Shown: one piece after another, positions 15,778 through 24,068 of the stretch
Numbering within the stretch: position 1 is the stretch's first letter
How the letters are laid out: every line of letters begins with the position of its first letter
Assembly: GCA_959018755.1 (NCBI GenBank)
Contig: CAUEMA010000013.1
Coordinates: 1-49,070 of the forward strand
DNA length: 49,070 nt
Direction of reading: 5' to 3'
From: an uncultured Collinsella sp.
GTDB lineage: Bacteria > Actinomycetota > Coriobacteriia > Coriobacteriales > Coriobacteriaceae
Notes under the pieces: generated by a model
What the model was told of the DNA's origin: nothing
Database searches by the model: none
What the model saw: the letters and a program-made list of their open reading frames with translations, nothing else
Translations under genes and position numbers: made by a program

Positions 15778-16467
15778 CTAGCCCTCAAACGAAAGCACAC
15801 GGGCCAGGTCCAGGTCCTCATAGCTGTCGATAAAGATATCGCAGTTATCGCAAACCTCGTCCCGCTCCATACGGCCGTGCGGATCATAGATGCCCACGCG
15901 TTTAAAGCCTGCAGTGCCAGAGCTCTTAAGTCCAAAGACGGCATCCTCAAACACCCAGCTGCGATTAAACTTGTGCCCGTGGCGTTCTTCCAGGCGACGC
16001 AACGCCAGCTCGTACACATCGGGGAACCGCTTGGAGCGTCCCGCCTCGTCCGTCGTGGTAACAGACTCCATGTACGCGTCGAGCCCGGCACCGGCGAGCG
16101 CGGGCTGCACCAGCTCGACCGGCGTGGACGTGGCAACGCACATGGCGATGTCCGCCGCCTTCGCCTGCTCCAAAAATGCCAGGAGCCCCTCGCGCGGCGG
16201 CACCTTGGAGTACCCATCAATCAAAATCTCGCCCAGCTCGCGATAAACTTCCTCGCCATTCGTGCCAATGCCCCACGTGTCGTGGTAGGCCTGGCACTCG
16301 TCCTCCAGCGAAAGATGTTCAAACTGGGCAAAATCGTCGACCGTTCCATCAATGCCATGACGGCGCAATAACTCGAGCTGCGCATAGCCCCAGACGGGGG
16401 TGCTGTTAACCAACGTGCCATCGCAATCGAAAATAAAAGCAACCTTGGGAGCGGCGGTATGGGACAT
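15778..16467 (-). CDS. HAD-superfamily phosphatase/beta-phosphoglucomutase-like
   Basis: 229 residues from ATG 16467 (GAAAGG upstream). HAD motif I is FDCDGTLVNS (near residue 15), motif II is CVATSTP, the motif III Lys lies in AGRSKRFPDVY, and motif IV is WVFEDAVFGLKSS. The alpha-helical cap between motifs I and II is of the beta-phosphoglucomutase/phosphatase subclass. It is divergent from glgB, and the intervening region carries repeated TGGTAAAAC half-sites, so a part in maltose or glycogen phosphosugar metabolism is plausible. Exact substrate unknown. Confidence 0.75.
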   Translation of the reverse strand: MSHTAAPKVAFIFDCDGTLVNSTPVWGYAQLELLRRHGIDGTVDDFAQFEHLSLEDECQAYHDTWGIGTNGEEVYRELGEILIDGYSKVPPREGLLAFLEQAKAADIAMCVATSTPVELVQPALAGAGLDAYMESVTTTDEAGRSKRFPDVYELALRRLEERHGHKFNRSWVFEDAVFGLKSSGTAGFKRVGIYDPHGRMERDEVCDNCDIFIDSYEDLDLARVLSFEG

Positions 16468-16488
16468 ATACGAACCTTTCGATGTCAA

Positions 16489-16670
16489 ATGGTAAACAAC
16501 CTGCTAAAAACGTTTTACCAAACGTAAGCCTATCAGTTTTGAAACCCTAATTGGTAAAACTGTCAAGGGTTTTACCACGGCAATTCTGCCAGTGGTATAA
16601 ACATGTCGCTTACCGATTAAACGCCCTCGCAAATCCGCTTTTGTCCATAAAACTAACGTACAGGTGTTAT
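16489..16670. promoter_or_regulatory. divergent control region HAD/glgB with repeated TGGTAAAAC sites
   Basis: TGGTAAAAC at 16552-16560 faces GTTTTACCA at 16569-16577 with 8 nt between them. Further half-sites: ATGGTAAACAAC 16489-16500, GTTTTACCAAAC 16512-16523, AGTGGTATAAAC 16591-16602. A weak promoter towards glgB may be TTGTCC (16641-16646) with TGTTAT (16665-16670), spacer 18. The same half-sites occur before the GH13-GH77 gene at 26413. A LacI-type sugar regulator is the likely reader, by inference. No regulator gene is in the window. Confidence 0.6.
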
Positions 16671-16798
16671 CGTAGTTTCTGCCGAAAGTTCCACCGAGCA
16701 CGCGAGGTGGAACGAATCATAGAACTATCGCCGTCCCTTCGATTCGTGCAGCCTTGGACCTTTCGCATCTAGTCACCAAGGCAACACGCTGCCGCGTC

Positions 16799-19069
16799 AT
16801 GATGGGATCAAACGTGAGCGATACAAAGCTAAAGCCAGCAACCAAAAAGCCTGCTACCCGCAAAGCCGCCCCGCACGCACCGGAGCTCTCCAAGGACGAT
16901 GTCTACCTGTTTGGCATTGGCATGTGGGAGCGCAGCTGGGAAAAGATGGGCGCTCACCCCGACACGCAGAACCGCACGCGTGGCTGGCGCTTTTGCGTTT
17001 GGGCGCCCGACGTAAAGAGTGTCCACGTCATTGGCGAATTTAACAACTGGGATGAACAAGCCAACCCGCTGGTGCCCATGCATACGAGCGCTATTTGGGA
17101 AGGCTTTATTCCTGGCGCCGAGCAGGGCCAGCTCTATAAGTACCTTATCGAGACCAACGAGGGCGAAAAACTCTACAAGGCCGATCCGTACGCCTTTAAG
17201 GCAGAGTGCCCTCCGGGTACCGCCAGCGTGCTGTGGACCCTCGATGGCTATAAGTGGAACGACGCCGCGTGGCTCAAGCGCCGCGCCAGTCACAACCACA
17301 TGTCGCAGCCCCTTAACATCTACGAGGTACATATTGGCTCGTGGAAGCGCCATGGCGACGCGCCGCAGGGCGAGCCCGACGAGTACGGCAACTACCCCGG
17401 CCCCATGGATCCCTTCCCCGCGCAGCGCGGCGAGTTCTACACCTACGACGACCTGTCGGTGGAGCTTGTGGACTACGTGCGCGACATGGGCTATACGCAC
17501 ATCGAGGTCATGCCGCTCATGGAGCATCCTTTCGATGGCTCCTGGGGCTACCAGACGACTGGCTACTATGCCGCCACGTCGCGTTACGGCAACCCGCAAC
17601 AGCTCATGCACTTTATCGATGCGTGCCACGAGGCGGGCATCGGCGTGATCATGGACTGGGTACCCGGCGGTTTTTGCGCCGACTCCCACGGACTTGCCAC
17701 CTTTAACGGCCACATGCTGTTTGAGCACGAAATTCACCCCAACTGGGGCACGCACAAGTTCGACTTCGCCCGCGGTGAGGTCCGATCCTTCCTGGTCTCC
17801 AACGTGCTGTACTGGCTCGAGAACTTCCACGTGGACGGTATTCGCATGGACGGCGTGTCCAGCATGCTGTACCTCAACTTTGGCATCGACGATCCCGGCC
17901 AAAAGAAGTTCAACAAATACGGCACAGAGGAGGATCTGGACGCCAGCGCGTTTATCCGCCAGGTCAACTGCGCCGTGGAGGCGCACTACCCCGACGTGAT
18001 GATGATGGCCGAGGAGTCCACCGCGTGGCCGCTCGTGACTTATCCGCCGCAGGACGGCGGCCTGGGCTTCCACTACAAGTGGGACATGGGTTGGATGAAC
18101 GACACCCTGCACTACATGCAGACCGATTTTCCGTGGCGCCCCGGCAACCACGGCCTGCTCACGTTCTCCATCATGTACGCCTTTACCGAGAACTTTATTT
18201 GCCCGCTCAGTCACGACGAGGTCGTGCACGGCAAGTGCTCTCTGATCGGCCGCATGCCGGGCGACTGGTGGCGCCAGTTTGCCGGCCTGCGCACGCTGGC
18301 CTTCTACCAGATGACGCACCCCGGTGCCAAGCTCAACTTTATGGGCAACGAGATCGGCCAGTTTATTGAGTGGCGCTACTACGAGTCCATCCAGTGGTTC
18401 TTGACCGAGGAGTACGAGACCCACCGTCATCATCAGGCGTTTATCAAGGCGCTCAACCACCTGTACACCGCCGAGCCCGCTCTGTACGAGCGCGGCTACA
18501 CCGACGACGGATTTACCTGGATCGACGCGGACAACTCCAAGCAGTCCATCGTGAGCTTTGTACGTCAGGGCGAGGACGTCGATGACGACCTGGTGATCCT
18601 GATCAACTTTGATCCGGCGAGCTACGAGAGCTTCCGCGTGGGCGTGCCGCGCGAGGGTGACTGGGAGGTCATCTTTGACTCCGACCGTCCCGAGTTTGGC
18701 GGCAGCGGCTATGCCGGCGAGGAGCCCTACACCTGCTCGAGCGAGCCCTATCCCTGGAACGGGGAGATGGACTCCATCGAGATTAAGGTGCCCGGCCTGG
18801 CAGGTGTGGTGCTTAAGCGCCGCGGTCCCAGCAGCTACAAGCCGCCGGTGGTTGAGGAGCCCAAGAAGGCGACGCGCAAGCGCACGTCTTCGGTGAAGCC
18901 CAAGCCTGCGGCCGCCAAGAAGGCTCCTGTCAAGGCCAAGGCTACGGTCACCAAGGCCAAGACCGCCGCAAAGCCCGCTGCTAAGGCCGCAGCCAAGAAG
19001 CCGGCTGCCAAAAAGGGCGCTACCAAGGCAAAGTCTGCTTCTGTTAAGCCGTCTGCCAAGGAAGCGTAA
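16799..19069 (+). CDS. glgB: 1,4-alpha-glucan branching enzyme with Lys/Ala-rich tail
   Basis: About 756 residues. The start is uncertain: ATG 16799 or 16802, or GTG 16814 (MMGSNVSDTK...). An N-terminal K/A/T-rich stretch is followed by a CBM48-like domain (WRFCVWAPDVKSVHVIGEFN), then the GH13 barrel: VIMDWVPGGFCADSHGL, VDGIRMDGV (nucleophile Asp about 350), MMMAEEST (acid/base Glu about 404), SHDEVVHGK (about 472). The C-terminal beta domain ends near 675. Residues about 676-756 are histone-H1-like repeats of AAKK/KPA, unusual for GlgB. The enzyme makes alpha-1,6 branches in glycogen. First gene of glgBPCDA. Confidence 0.93.
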   Translation: MMGSNVSDTKLKPATKKPATRKAAPHAPELSKDDVYLFGIGMWERSWEKMGAHPDTQNRTRGWRFCVWAPDVKSVHVIGEFNNWDEQANPLVPMHTSAIWEGFIPGAEQGQLYKYLIETNEGEKLYKADPYAFKAECPPGTASVLWTLDGYKWNDAAWLKRRASHNHMSQPLNIYEVHIGSWKRHGDAPQGEPDEYGNYPGPMDPFPAQRGEFYTYDDLSVELVDYVRDMGYTHIEVMPLMEHPFDGSWGYQTTGYYAATSRYGNPQQLMHFIDACHEAGIGVIMDWVPGGFCADSHGLATFNGHMLFEHEIHPNWGTHKFDFARGEVRSFLVSNVLYWLENFHVDGIRMDGVSSMLYLNFGIDDPGQKKFNKYGTEEDLDASAFIRQVNCAVEAHYPDVMMMAEESTAWPLVTYPPQDGGLGFHYKWDMGWMNDTLHYMQTDFPWRPGNHGLLTFSIMYAFTENFICPLSHDEVVHGKCSLIGRMPGDWWRQFAGLRTLAFYQMTHPGAKLNFMGNEIGQFIEWRYYESIQWFLTEEYETHRHHQAFIKALNHLYTAEPALYERGYTDDGFTWIDADNSKQSIVSFVRQGEDVDDDLVILINFDPASYESFRVGVPREGDWEVIFDSDRPEFGGSGYAGEEPYTCSSEPYPWNGEMDSIEIKVPGLAGVVLKRRGPSSYKPPVVEEPKKATRKRTSSVKPKPAAAKKAPVKAKATVTKAKTAAKPAAKAAAKKPAAKKGATKAKSASVKPSAKEA

Positions 19070-19163
19070 CAAAGCCGTTACAGCTGTAATTACCCGCCCC
19101 GACGGGGCGTAGGATACAAGTCATAACCGTTCCGGGAGAAACATCCCCGGGGGAAAGGAACGT

Positions 19164-21590
19164 ATGAATAAGATCTTCGACAACAAGCAGGAGTTTACCG
19201 AGCTCTATCGCGATGCCGTTATGAGCATCAGCGGCAAGAGCGTCGAGGCCGCCAGCGACCTCGACCGCTTTAACGCCCTGGCCAAGCTCGTGGCCGAGAA
19301 GGCACGCACCGTTGCCACCAAGAGCGACGCCCGCGCCACCGCCGAGGGCAAAAAGCGCGTGTACTACTTCTCGATCGAGTTTTTGATCGGCCGCCTGCTC
19401 GACAACTACCTGCTCAACTTTGGCGTGCGCGACATGGTCGCCGAGGCGCTCGACGACATGGGCTTCGACCTTTCCGTCATCGAGAACCAGGAGCCCGATC
19501 CGGCTCTGGGCAACGGTGGCCTGGGTCGTCTGGCCGCATGCTTCCTGGATTCCATGGCAGCCGAGGGCATTGCCGGCTACGGCAACGGCATGCGCTACCG
19601 CTACGGCCTGTTTAAGCAGGAGATCGTCAACGGCAGCCAGGTCGAGGCCACCGACGAGTGGCTAACCCACGGCTATCCCTGGGAGGTCCGCCGTCAGGAC
19701 AAGGCCGTGACCATTAAGTTTGGTGGCCACGTCGAGGGCTTTGAGGAGAACGGCCGCACGTTCTACCGCACGGTGGACACGCAGGACATCCTGGCCGTTC
19801 CTTATGATATCCCCGTGGTGGGCTATGCCGGCGAAACCGTCAACAAGCTGCGCGTCTGGGCCGCCGAGCCGGTCGAGGAGCACTTTGACCTTGAGGCCTT
19901 CAACCGCGGCGACTACGCCCTGGCCGACGCCGAGCGCGCCGAGGCCGAGGCCATCAGCGCCATCCTCTACCCCAACGACGCCGGCGAGCACGGCCGTCTG
20001 TTGCGCCTGAAGCAGGAGTACCTGTTTGTTTCGGCCGGCATCTACAGCCTGCTCGACACCTTTGAGAAGGAGCACGGCGAGAACTGGGAGCTGCTGCCGC
20101 AGTTTGTGGCCATCCATACCAACGACACCCACCCCGCCATGTGCGGCCCCGAGCTCATGCGTATCCTCATCGACGAGAAGAAGCTCGAGTGGGACGACGC
20201 CTGGAACATCGTGACGCAGGTCGTGAGCTACACCAACCACACCATCCTGCCCGAGGCTCTGGAGAAGTGGCCCATCGGTACGTTCTCCAAGCTCCTCCCC
20301 CGCGTGTACCAGATCATCGACGAGATCAGCCGTCGTTGGCACGAGTCCTTCGACACCACGCAGGAGGGCTGGCAGGAGCGTCTGCGCCAGACCGCCATCC
20401 TGTGGGACGGCGAGATTCGTATGGCCAACCTGTCTGTGATCTGCAGCCATAGCGTCAACGGCGTAGCCAAGATCCACTCCGACATCATCAAGAACATCGT
20501 GCTCAAGGACTTCTATGCCCTGACGCCCGAGAAGTTCAACAACAAGACCAACGGCATCTCGCACCGTCGCTTCTTTGCCGAGGCCAACCCCACCTACGCC
20601 AAGCTCGTGACCGAGGCCATTGGCGATGGCTGGCTCAAGGACGCTTTTGAGCTGGAGAAGCTCAAGGAGTTCCAGAACGACACCGAGTTCTTGAAGGCCG
20701 TGGGTGCCTCCAAGCGCGCCAACAAGGAGCGCCTGGCCGCCTACGTTAAGGCCGAGACCGGTCTGGTCATTGACCCCAACACCGTCTTCGATGTTCAGGT
20801 TAAGCGCTTCCATGCCTACAAGCGTCAGCTCATGAACATCATGAAGGTGATGGACATCTACAACCGTCGCATCGCCGATCCCAACTTCCACGTGACGCCG
20901 ACGACCTTCATCTTTAGCGGCAAGGCTGCCTCGAGCTACACCTTTGCCAAGGAGACCATCCGCCTCATTAACTCCGTTGCCGAGGTTATCAACAACGATG
21001 CGCGCGTCAACGAGGTCATGAAGGTCTGCTTTATCCCCAACTTCCGCGTGAGCAACGCCCAGCTCATCTACCCCGCCGCCGAGATCTCGGAGCAGATTTC
21101 CACGGCCGGAAAGGAGGCCTCGGGCACGTCCAACATGAAGCTCATGATGAACGGCGCCATTACGCTGGGCACCCTCGACGGCGCCAACATCGAGATCGCC
21201 GACCTGGCCGGCCGCGAGAACGAGGCCATCTTTGGCCTGACCGCTCCCGAGGTCGAGCAGCTTTGGGCATCCAACAGCTACTTTGCGTGGTATACGCTCA
21301 ACAACGATCGCGAGCGTCTGGGCCGCGTGATGGACGAGCTCAAGGACAACACCTTTGCGGGTCTTTCGGGCAACTTCGAGAGCATCTACAACGAGCTCAT
21401 GAACAACAACGACCCCGACCTGGTCATGGCTGACTTCCGCAGCTACGTGGATGCATGGGAAAAGCTTACCGGCAGCTACGGCGACCAGGAGACCTGGAAC
21501 CGCAAGGCGCTGCTCAACACCGCCTCGAGCGGCTGGTTCTCGAGCGACCGCACCATTCGCGAGTACCGCGACGAGATCTGGCACGCGTAA
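19164..21590 (+). CDS. glgP: glycogen/alpha-glucan phosphorylase
   Basis: 808 residues, the normal length of GT35 phosphorylases. Seen: KKRVYYFSIEFLIGRLLDNY, PDPALGNGGLGRLAACFLDS, AIHTNDTHPAM, the core segment VFDVQVKRFHAYKRQLMN, and the PLP-binding Lys659 in EASGTSNMKLMMNGA. It releases glucose-1-phosphate from the non-reducing ends of glycogen. The ATG is preceded by GGAAAGGAAC. The 94-nt gap after glgB has a small GCCCC/GGGGC hairpin but no T-run, so the operon probably continues through. No charged tail, unlike glgB and glgA. A strongly biased third-codon GC creates an antisense frame of more than 1000 codons over this gene and glgC. Confidence 0.96.
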   Translation: MNKIFDNKQEFTELYRDAVMSISGKSVEAASDLDRFNALAKLVAEKARTVATKSDARATAEGKKRVYYFSIEFLIGRLLDNYLLNFGVRDMVAEALDDMGFDLSVIENQEPDPALGNGGLGRLAACFLDSMAAEGIAGYGNGMRYRYGLFKQEIVNGSQVEATDEWLTHGYPWEVRRQDKAVTIKFGGHVEGFEENGRTFYRTVDTQDILAVPYDIPVVGYAGETVNKLRVWAAEPVEEHFDLEAFNRGDYALADAERAEAEAISAILYPNDAGEHGRLLRLKQEYLFVSAGIYSLLDTFEKEHGENWELLPQFVAIHTNDTHPAMCGPELMRILIDEKKLEWDDAWNIVTQVVSYTNHTILPEALEKWPIGTFSKLLPRVYQIIDEISRRWHESFDTTQEGWQERLRQTAILWDGEIRMANLSVICSHSVNGVAKIHSDIIKNIVLKDFYALTPEKFNNKTNGISHRRFFAEANPTYAKLVTEAIGDGWLKDAFELEKLKEFQNDTEFLKAVGASKRANKERLAAYVKAETGLVIDPNTVFDVQVKRFHAYKRQLMNIMKVMDIYNRRIADPNFHVTPTTFIFSGKAASSYTFAKETIRLINSVAEVINNDARVNEVMKVCFIPNFRVSNAQLIYPAAEISEQISTAGKEASGTSNMKLMMNGAITLGTLDGANIEIADLAGRENEAIFGLTAPEVEQLWASNSYFAWYTLNNDRERLGRVMDELKDNTFAGLSGNFESIYNELMNNNDPDLVMADFRSYVDAWEKLTGSYGDQETWNRKALLNTASSGWFSSDRTIREYRDEIWHA

Positions 21591-21698
21591 AGGCGCGCGA
21601 GCTCCCTTATGCCAGCACGGCATTACTCGACGGGCGCGTCCGAGCGCCGTGCCCGTCGCTAATGGGTTTAAGAACATCGATGACAGAAGGAGAAATCG

Positions 21699-22847
21699 AT
21701 GAGTAAGAAAGAATGCATCGCGATGCTCCTCGCAGGAGGACAGGGCAGCCGATTGGGGGCACTCACCCAAAAGATCGCTAAGCCGGCGGTTAGCTTTGGT
21801 GGCAAGTTCCGCATTATCGACTTTTCGCTCTCCAACTGCTCCAACTCGGGCATCGACACGGTGGGCGTTCTGACGCAGTACCGTCCCTACCTGCTGCATG
21901 CCTACGTGGGCTCCGGCGAGGCTTGGGATCTGGACAGCCGTGACGGCGGCGTGTCGATCCTGCCGCCGTACGAGACGCAGACCGGCGGCGCCTGGTATGC
22001 GGGCACGGCCGACGCCATTACGCAGAACCTCGACTACATCAAGGCCAACGACCCCAAGTACGTCCTGATTCTTTCGGGTGACCATCTGTATCGCATGGAT
22101 TACCGCAAGATGCTCAAGACGCACATTGAGAACAACGCCGACCTCACGGTGAGCGTTATGCCCGTGCCGTGGGAGGAGGCCAGCCGCTTTGGCATCCTGA
22201 CCACCGACCCCGAGGACGGCCGCATCACTAAGTTCACCGAGAAGCCCGATAAGCCCGATTCGAACCTTGCGTCCATGGGCATCTACATCTTCTCGGCCGA
22301 CGTGCTGATCGAGGCGCTCGAGGCGGACGCCCTGGACCAGCGCTCGAGCCACGACTTTGGCAAGGACATCATCCCCAAACTGCTCGGCGAGGGCAAGCGC
22401 CTGTACAGCTACGAGTTCCACGGCTTTTGGAAGGACGTTGGCACCATCGCCAGCTTCCACGAGACCTCGATGGACCTGCTGGGCAACAACCCCGAGTTCG
22501 ATCTGTTTGACAAGAGCTTCCCCATCATGTCCAACATCACTACGCGTCCGCCGCACTACATTGGCCCGGACGGCCGGCTGGACGACTGCCTGGTCTCCAA
22601 CGGCTGCAAGATCTACGGCACCGCTCGCCACTCGATCCTTTCGACCGATGTCATCATCGAGGAGCGCGCCGTGGTCGAGGACTCCGTGCTGCTGCCGGGT
22701 GCGCACGTTAAGAGCGGCGCGCACATCTGCCGCGCTATTTTGGGCGAGAACTCCACGGTCGAAGAGGGCGTGAAGCTCGGCTCTGTCGATACCACCAAGG
22801 ATACGGCCGTCGTTGGAAATGACGTCGTTATCGGGAAGGGGGAATGA
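21699..22847 (+). CDS. glgC: glucose-1-phosphate adenylyltransferase
   Basis: 382 residues. N-terminal nucleotidyltransferase signature MLLAGGQGSRLGALTQKIAKP, FRIIDFSLSNC, the substrate-binding segments YAGTADAITQNLDYI and ILSGDHLYRMDY, and a C-terminal left-handed beta-helix with repeated hexapeptides (VIIEERAVVEDSVLLPGAHV). It makes ADP-glucose, the donor for glycogen synthesis. Good ribosome-binding site GAAGGAG. It lies directly before glgD; in Firmicutes GlgC and GlgD form a mixed tetramer, and the same is likely here. Confidence 0.96.
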   Translation: MSKKECIAMLLAGGQGSRLGALTQKIAKPAVSFGGKFRIIDFSLSNCSNSGIDTVGVLTQYRPYLLHAYVGSGEAWDLDSRDGGVSILPPYETQTGGAWYAGTADAITQNLDYIKANDPKYVLILSGDHLYRMDYRKMLKTHIENNADLTVSVMPVPWEEASRFGILTTDPEDGRITKFTEKPDKPDSNLASMGIYIFSADVLIEALEADALDQRSSHDFGKDIIPKLLGEGKRLYSYEFHGFWKDVGTIASFHETSMDLLGNNPEFDLFDKSFPIMSNITTRPPHYIGPDGRLDDCLVSNGCKIYGTARHSILSTDVIIEERAVVEDSVLLPGAHVKSGAHICRAILGENSTVEEGVKLGSVDTTKDTAVVGNDVVIGKGE

Positions 22848-22851
22848 TCCG

Positions 22852-23979
22852 ATGATCAATCGCAAGGCCATCGGTTATATCACCGCTAACTACTCTTCGA
22901 CCTACGGCAGTGTGCTGCTCAAGGACCGCCCCATCGCGTCCGTTCCGTTTTTGGGCCGCTACCGCCTGATCGACTTCCCGCTGTCCAACATGATGAATGC
23001 CGGCATTAAGACCGTCGGCGTCGTCATGCCGGGCAACTACCGCTCGCTGATCGACCACGTTGGTTCGGGCAAGGACTGGGGCCTGGACCGCAAGAAGGGC
23101 GGCCTGTTCATGGTGCCCGGCAACGCGTACGGCACCACCAAGGGCGGCATGCGCTTCCTGCTGCGCGACATCATCTCAAACAAGACGCTGTTCCAGCGCT
23201 CGGACAAGCCCTATGTCGTGATGATGGGCACCAACATCATCTTTAACATGGACCTCAACACCATCATTGACGCGCACGAGAACTCCGGTGCCCAGATGAC
23301 CGTGGTGTACTGCAAGGCCACGCGCAACGTCGATGACGAGACCAAGCTCGAGATTAACGAGAACGGCCGCCTGACGGGCGTGAGCGCCGGCGTCGTGTAC
23401 GGCGACAACGCCTCTATGGACTGCTGCATCGTCAACCGCGAGACGCTGCTCGAGATCATCGACCACTACCAGGCCGCCGACTATCTGGACCTGCTCGAGG
23501 CACTCCAGGGCGACTTTGGCAACATCGACGTGTGCAGCTACGAGTACAAGGGCGAGGTCGTGGGCGTGTTTAGCGAAAAGTCGCTGTATCGCCGCAGCAT
23601 GGACCTGCTCGACCAGACCGTGGCCGACCAGCTCTTCGATCCCGAGCGCCCGATCCTGACCAAGGCTCACGACGTGCCGCCTTCGCGCTATGCGACCGGC
23701 AGCCACGCGTGCAACTCGATCATCTCGGCCGGCTGCATCATCAAGGGCACCGTGCGCAACTCGATTCTGTCGCGCGGCGTTGTGGTCGAGGAGGGCGCTT
23801 CGGTGACCAACTCGATCATCAACCAGAGCTGCATCATCAAGAGCGGCGCCCGCGTTGAGAATGCCATCCTGGACAAGAACAACGTGGTTCCCACCAACAC
23901 CGAGCTTCGCGGCACGCCCGAGAACATCCTGGTGCTGGGCAAGGCCCCGTTAACTCCCGATACCACCATCGTGCATTAA
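22852..23979 (+). CDS. glgD: GlgD-type ADP-glucose pyrophosphorylase paralogue
   Basis: 375 residues from ATG 22852, 4 nt after the glgC stop, with AAGGGGG inside the end of glgC. Same fold as GlgC (GRYRLIDFPLSNMMNAGIK, beta-helix C-terminus), but the consensus GGxGxRL ATP-binding loop is replaced (ANYSSTYGSVLLKDRP) and the usual DHLYRMDY is TNIIFNMDL. It is therefore probably a regulatory, weakly or non-catalytic subunit, as described for GlgD of Bacillus-type systems. Role: partner of GlgC in ADP-glucose synthesis. Confidence 0.92.
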   Translation: MINRKAIGYITANYSSTYGSVLLKDRPIASVPFLGRYRLIDFPLSNMMNAGIKTVGVVMPGNYRSLIDHVGSGKDWGLDRKKGGLFMVPGNAYGTTKGGMRFLLRDIISNKTLFQRSDKPYVVMMGTNIIFNMDLNTIIDAHENSGAQMTVVYCKATRNVDDETKLEINENGRLTGVSAGVVYGDNASMDCCIVNRETLLEIIDHYQAADYLDLLEALQGDFGNIDVCSYEYKGEVVGVFSEKSLYRRSMDLLDQTVADQLFDPERPILTKAHDVPPSRYATGSHACNSIISAGCIIKGTVRNSILSRGVVVEEGASVTNSIINQSCIIKSGARVENAILDKNNVVPTNTELRGTPENILVLGKAPLTPDTTIVH

Positions 23980-24010
23980 CGTAGGCACCGCAACATCGCT
24001 CGTAACATGT

Positions 24011-24046
24011 AGAATAGCCGCCCGGTTTGCGCCAGGCGGCTATTCT
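24011..24046 (+). promoter_or_regulatory. 12-bp intercistronic hairpin between glgD and glgA
   Basis: AGAATAGCCGCC (24011-24022) pairs perfectly with GGCGGCTATTCT (24035-24046), loop 12 nt. No T-run follows, and it ends about 22 nt before the glgA ATG, just upstream of the AGGGAG ribosome-binding site. It may stabilise or process the mRNA, or lower expression of glgA relative to glgCD. Confidence 0.6.
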
Positions 24047-24068
24047 CGAATTGCAACAGGGAGACAAT

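Noticed and set aside
19662..22871. Antisense open frame of 1069 codons over glgP and glgC
   Set aside because: It is the mirror of two clear, catalytically complete genes. Strong third-position GC removes stop codons from the opposite strand. No ribosome-binding site and no recognisable domain.
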